Of a DNA stretch of 8,319 bases, positions 6,760 to 8,319 are shown in pieces. Below the pieces are notes generated by a model. The model saw only the letters and a list, made by a program, of their open reading frames with translations. It had not been told where the DNA came from and did not search any database. Positions within the stretch are counted from its first letter, which is position 1; each line of letters opens with the position of its first letter. Made by a program: the position numbers and the translations under genes. Source of the stretch: Lysobacterales bacterium (lineage in GTDB: Bacteria; Pseudomonadota; Gammaproteobacteria; Xanthomonadales; Marinicellaceae); NCBI GenBank assembly GCA_026990095.1, contig JALSIL010000570.1, forward strand, positions 1-8,319, in the 5' to 3' direction.

Positions 6760-7962
6760 TTACAACTTAGCCAGGCAATTTTCAATTCTTGCAATGGCTT
6801 TACGTAAATTGTCCATCGAAGTGGCAAAGGATAAACGCACATGACCAGGTGCACCAAAAGGCGTGCCTGGGACAACAGCAACCTCGGCATTTTCCAACAG
6901 CCATGTTGATAATTCAACATCGTTGTTAACCCCATCAATTTTTGCAATAACTGCTTCGACATTAGGAAAGGCATAAAAAGCACCCTCTCCTTCAAGGCAT
7001 GAAAAACCCGGCAAGTCATTTAAGGCTTTAACCAACCAATCGTGGCGTGCTTTAAAGGCTTTTTTCATGGGAATCAAACAATCTTGAGATCCATTGAGTG
7101 CCGCAACAGATGCCGCTTGAGAAATGGAACAAGGATTGGATGTGGCTTGGGATTGAATCTTACGCATGGCAGTAATGACATCCACAGGACCGGCTGCATA
7201 ACCAATACGCCAACCCGTCATCGCATAAGCCTTAGAAACACCATTAATAAACACCATTCTATCCATCATTTGTGGAAATAACACGCCTAAATTAGTAATT
7301 TCTTCATCGCCCCAATAAATATGTTCATAAATATCATCGGTAACAATCATCAACTGTGGGTATTTCAACAACACCTCACCCAATGCTTGTAACTCAGCTT
7401 TACGGTAAGCTTTTCCTGTCGGGTTACTCGGCGTGTTTAAAATAATAAGGCGTGATTTATCGGTAATGGCATTTTCCAATTGTTCAGGCGTAATTTTAAA
7501 GTCTTGTTCTTGCGTGGTCTTAACAATGACCGATTCTCCCCCTGCAAGCAAAGTCATGTCAGGATAAGAGACCCAATAAGGTGCAGGAATAATCACTTCA
7601 TCGCCTGGATTTAACACGGCGGCAAGCACATTTGAAATACTGTGTTTCGCCCCACAAGACACCAGTATTTGATTGGCAGCAAAGTCCAGACCATTTTCAC
7701 GCTTAAATTTACCAATAACCGCTTGTTTTAATTCGGCAGTGCCATCCACTGCTGTGTATTTTGTTTGACCATTATTAATGGCTTCAATAGCCGCCGCCTT
7801 AATGTGATCAGGCGTATCAAAATCAGGCTCTCCAGCTCCCAATCCAATGACATCTTTACCCGCCGCCCGCAATTGCGCCGCTTTCATACTCACCGCAATA
7901 GTTGCCGAGGGCTTTACTTTTTTTATCAATTCAGAAACGAAATCAATTTCAATACCAGTCAT
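6760..7962 (-). CDS. aspC: Class I pyridoxal-phosphate aminotransferase, aspartate aminotransferase type
   Basis: A complete 400-residue cytoplasmic enzyme of the fold-type I, class Ib aspartate aminotransferase family, expected to interconvert aspartate/oxaloacetate and glutamate/2-oxoglutarate. Visible signatures are VKPSATIAVS near 16-25, GLGAGEPDFDTP at 40-51, the cofactor-stacking segment APYW at 127-130, NTPSNPTG at 176-183, D209 and Y212 of the TDDIYE segment contacting the cofactor, the Schiff-base lysine K244 in GVSKAYAMTGWRIGY, and R376 in HVRLSFA binding the substrate carboxylate. All catalytic residues are present and the length is normal. The ATG at 7962 follows AGGT at 8 nt; the N-terminus is a few residues longer than I recall for relatives. 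It diverges from the probable uvrB across about 300 bases. Members of this family can prefer other substrates (prephenate, aromatic amino acids), so the symbol is a best guess. Confidence 0.93.
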   Translation of the reverse strand: MTGIEIDFVSELIKKVKPSATIAVSMKAAQLRAAGKDVIGLGAGEPDFDTPDHIKAAAIEAINNGQTKYTAVDGTAELKQAVIGKFKRENGLDFAANQILVSCGAKHSISNVLAAVLNPGDEVIIPAPYWVSYPDMTLLAGGESVIVKTTQEQDFKITPEQLENAITDKSRLIILNTPSNPTGKAYRKAELQALGEVLLKYPQLMIVTDDIYEHIYWGDEEITNLGVLFPQMMDRMVFINGVSKAYAMTGWRIGYAAGPVDVITAMRKIQSQATSNPCSISQAASVAALNGSQDCLIPMKKAFKARHDWLVKALNDLPGFSCLEGEGAFYAFPNVEAVIAKIDGVNNDVELSTWLLENAEVAVVPGTPFGAPGHVRLSFATSMDNLRKAIARIENCLAKL

Positions 7963-7970
7963 AACAAAAT

Positions 7971-7974
7971 ACCT
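7971..7974 (-). promoter_or_regulatory. Shine-Dalgarno site of the aminotransferase gene
   Basis: AGGT on the minus strand, 8 nt before the ATG at 7962-7960. It supports that start over later in-frame codons. Confidence 0.6.
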
Positions 7975-8023
7975 AATAATAATTTACGCCAATAATAACC
8001 CAAAGCTTACATTAGGCAAAGTG

Positions 8024-8053
8024 AATATAAGCACTAAAGTAAAATAAAATCAA
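8024..8053 (-). promoter_or_regulatory. Candidate sigma-70 promoter of the aminotransferase gene
   Basis: On the minus strand TTGATT (8053-8048) and TATATT (8029-8024) are separated by 18 bp, or 17 bp if the -10 is read as TTATAT one base upstream. A TG lies two bases before the -10. Transcription would start near 8017, giving a leader of about 55 nt. Confidence 0.5.
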
Positions 8054-8177
8054 ACCCAGTAAATTCAATTAAAAATGCAGAACGTGAAGCATCTCTTTTT
8101 TTATCATCAATGCAAAATACTATTTTTTTGGACTATTGGTTTTAACTGACACTTTTAGGCTTTTGTGTTGAGCTTTG

Positions 8178-8195
8178 AGTGGGAAAAATCCCACT
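8178..8195. repeat. Perfect 7-bp inverted repeat upstream of the probable uvrB promoter
   Basis: AGTGGGA, an AAAA loop, and TCCCACT. The repeat ends about 30 bp upstream of the uvrB -10 box. No T-tract follows on the plus strand, so it is not a terminator. A dimeric regulator's operator is possible. Confidence 0.55.
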
Positions 8196-8226
8196 TACCT
8201 ACAAAGGCTGCAGAGTTTTGTGAGTG

Positions 8227-8235
8227 TGCTATAAT
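8227..8235 (+). promoter_or_regulatory. Extended -10 promoter of the probable uvrB gene
   Basis: TGCTATAAT is a perfect extended -10 element (TGn plus TATAAT). The -35 position (around 8207-8212, GCTGCA) has little consensus, as is common for extended -10 promoters. Transcription would start near 8242, leaving about 20 nt before the TTG at 8263. Confidence 0.6.
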
Positions 8236-8262
8236 CTCGCCTTTTTACACGGTTAGATTACT

Positions 8263-8319
8263 TTGGAAGTCGTTCAGTTAAAAGTTAACAAATCTCAAAA
8301 AGAGTTTAAAATCAACAGC
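8263..8319 (+). CDS. uvrB: Probable UvrB (excinuclease ABC subunit B), first 19 codons only
   Basis: An open frame begins after a TAG at 8254-8256 and runs to the window edge. The only standard start codon in it is TTG at 8263. It reads LEVVQLKVNKSQKEFKINS; the KEFKINS end resembles the start of UvrB proteins, which continue with a PxGDQPxAI segment that would lie just outside the window. UvrB is the helicase subunit that loads UvrC in nucleotide excision repair. The divergent aminotransferase next door fits my memory of the Pseudomonas arrangement. No clear Shine-Dalgarno precedes the TTG, and the N-terminus would be about 10 residues longer than usual, so the start is uncertain. Identity rests on a very short match plus context. 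Confidence 0.5.
   Translation, partial: MEVVQLKVNKSQKEFKINS

Larger units (their letters stand above)
7963..8262. other. Divergent intergenic region between the aminotransferase and probable uvrB
   Basis: A 300-base AT-rich spacer with outward-facing promoter candidates for both genes, a perfect 7-bp inverted repeat (8178-8195) and two T7 tracts (8096-8102, 8123-8129). No open reading frame with a credible start and ribosome site is seen, and no CTG-N10-CAG type LexA box is visible. Confidence 0.7.

Noticed and set aside
6662..6844. Plus-strand open frame entering the aminotransferase
   Set aside because: Mostly antisense to the conserved 3' end of the aminotransferase; no Shine-Dalgarno and an unrecognisable product.
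8075..8102. ATGC/GCAT stem before a T7 run on the plus strand as a terminator
   Set aside because: Only four base pairs with a 10-nt loop, and no plus-strand gene upstream to terminate.
1..8319. CRISPR arrays, tRNA or rRNA genes, insertion sequences
   Set aside because: No regularly spaced DNA repeats, no cloverleaf or rRNA-like stretches, and no transposase motifs or terminal inverted repeats were seen.

Overview
The window looks like AT-rich gammaproteobacterial chromosome. Two things suggest this: a class I aspartate-type aminotransferase diverging from what appears to be the start of uvrB (a pairing I recall from Pseudomonas and other gammaproteobacteria), and Gram-negative style signal peptides. 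The genus cannot be read from the sequence.

Layout, left to right. Positions 1-893 (minus strand) hold the N-terminal 297 residues of a secreted protein of the C25 (gingipain-like) cysteine peptidase family, running off the left edge before the catalytic domain. Positions 890-6448 (minus) encode a giant secreted protein of 1852 residues. In order it has a signal peptide, a proprotein-convertase P-domain, a DUF11-like domain, a long region resembling IgGFc-binding-type modules with an internal duplication, a second DUF11-like domain, six SdrD B-like (Cna-B-type) repeats with Asp/Asn-rich loops, an Fn3-like C-terminal domain and a charged tail. Positions 6449-6759 are non-coding and hold a promoter candidate, a 14-bp direct repeat and hairpins. 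Positions 6760-7962 (minus) are a complete PLP-dependent aminotransferase. Positions 7963-8262 are a divergent intergenic region with promoter candidates in both directions and a perfect inverted repeat. Positions 8263-8319 (plus) look like the first codons of uvrB, probably from a TTG start.

The two left-hand genes form a tight unit. The giant protein's TGA overlaps the peptidase's ATG (ATGA), and a strong AGGAG Shine-Dalgarno lies inside the end of the upstream gene, so translational coupling is likely. Both products carry signal peptides. The plausible reading is an exported surface or matrix protein made together with a gingipain-family protein that may process, anchor or release it. The giant protein shows no LPXTG, PEP-CTERM or other recognised anchor. 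The pair is the most interesting content; the aminotransferase/uvrB side is ordinary housekeeping DNA and appears visibly richer in G+C than the surface-protein side.
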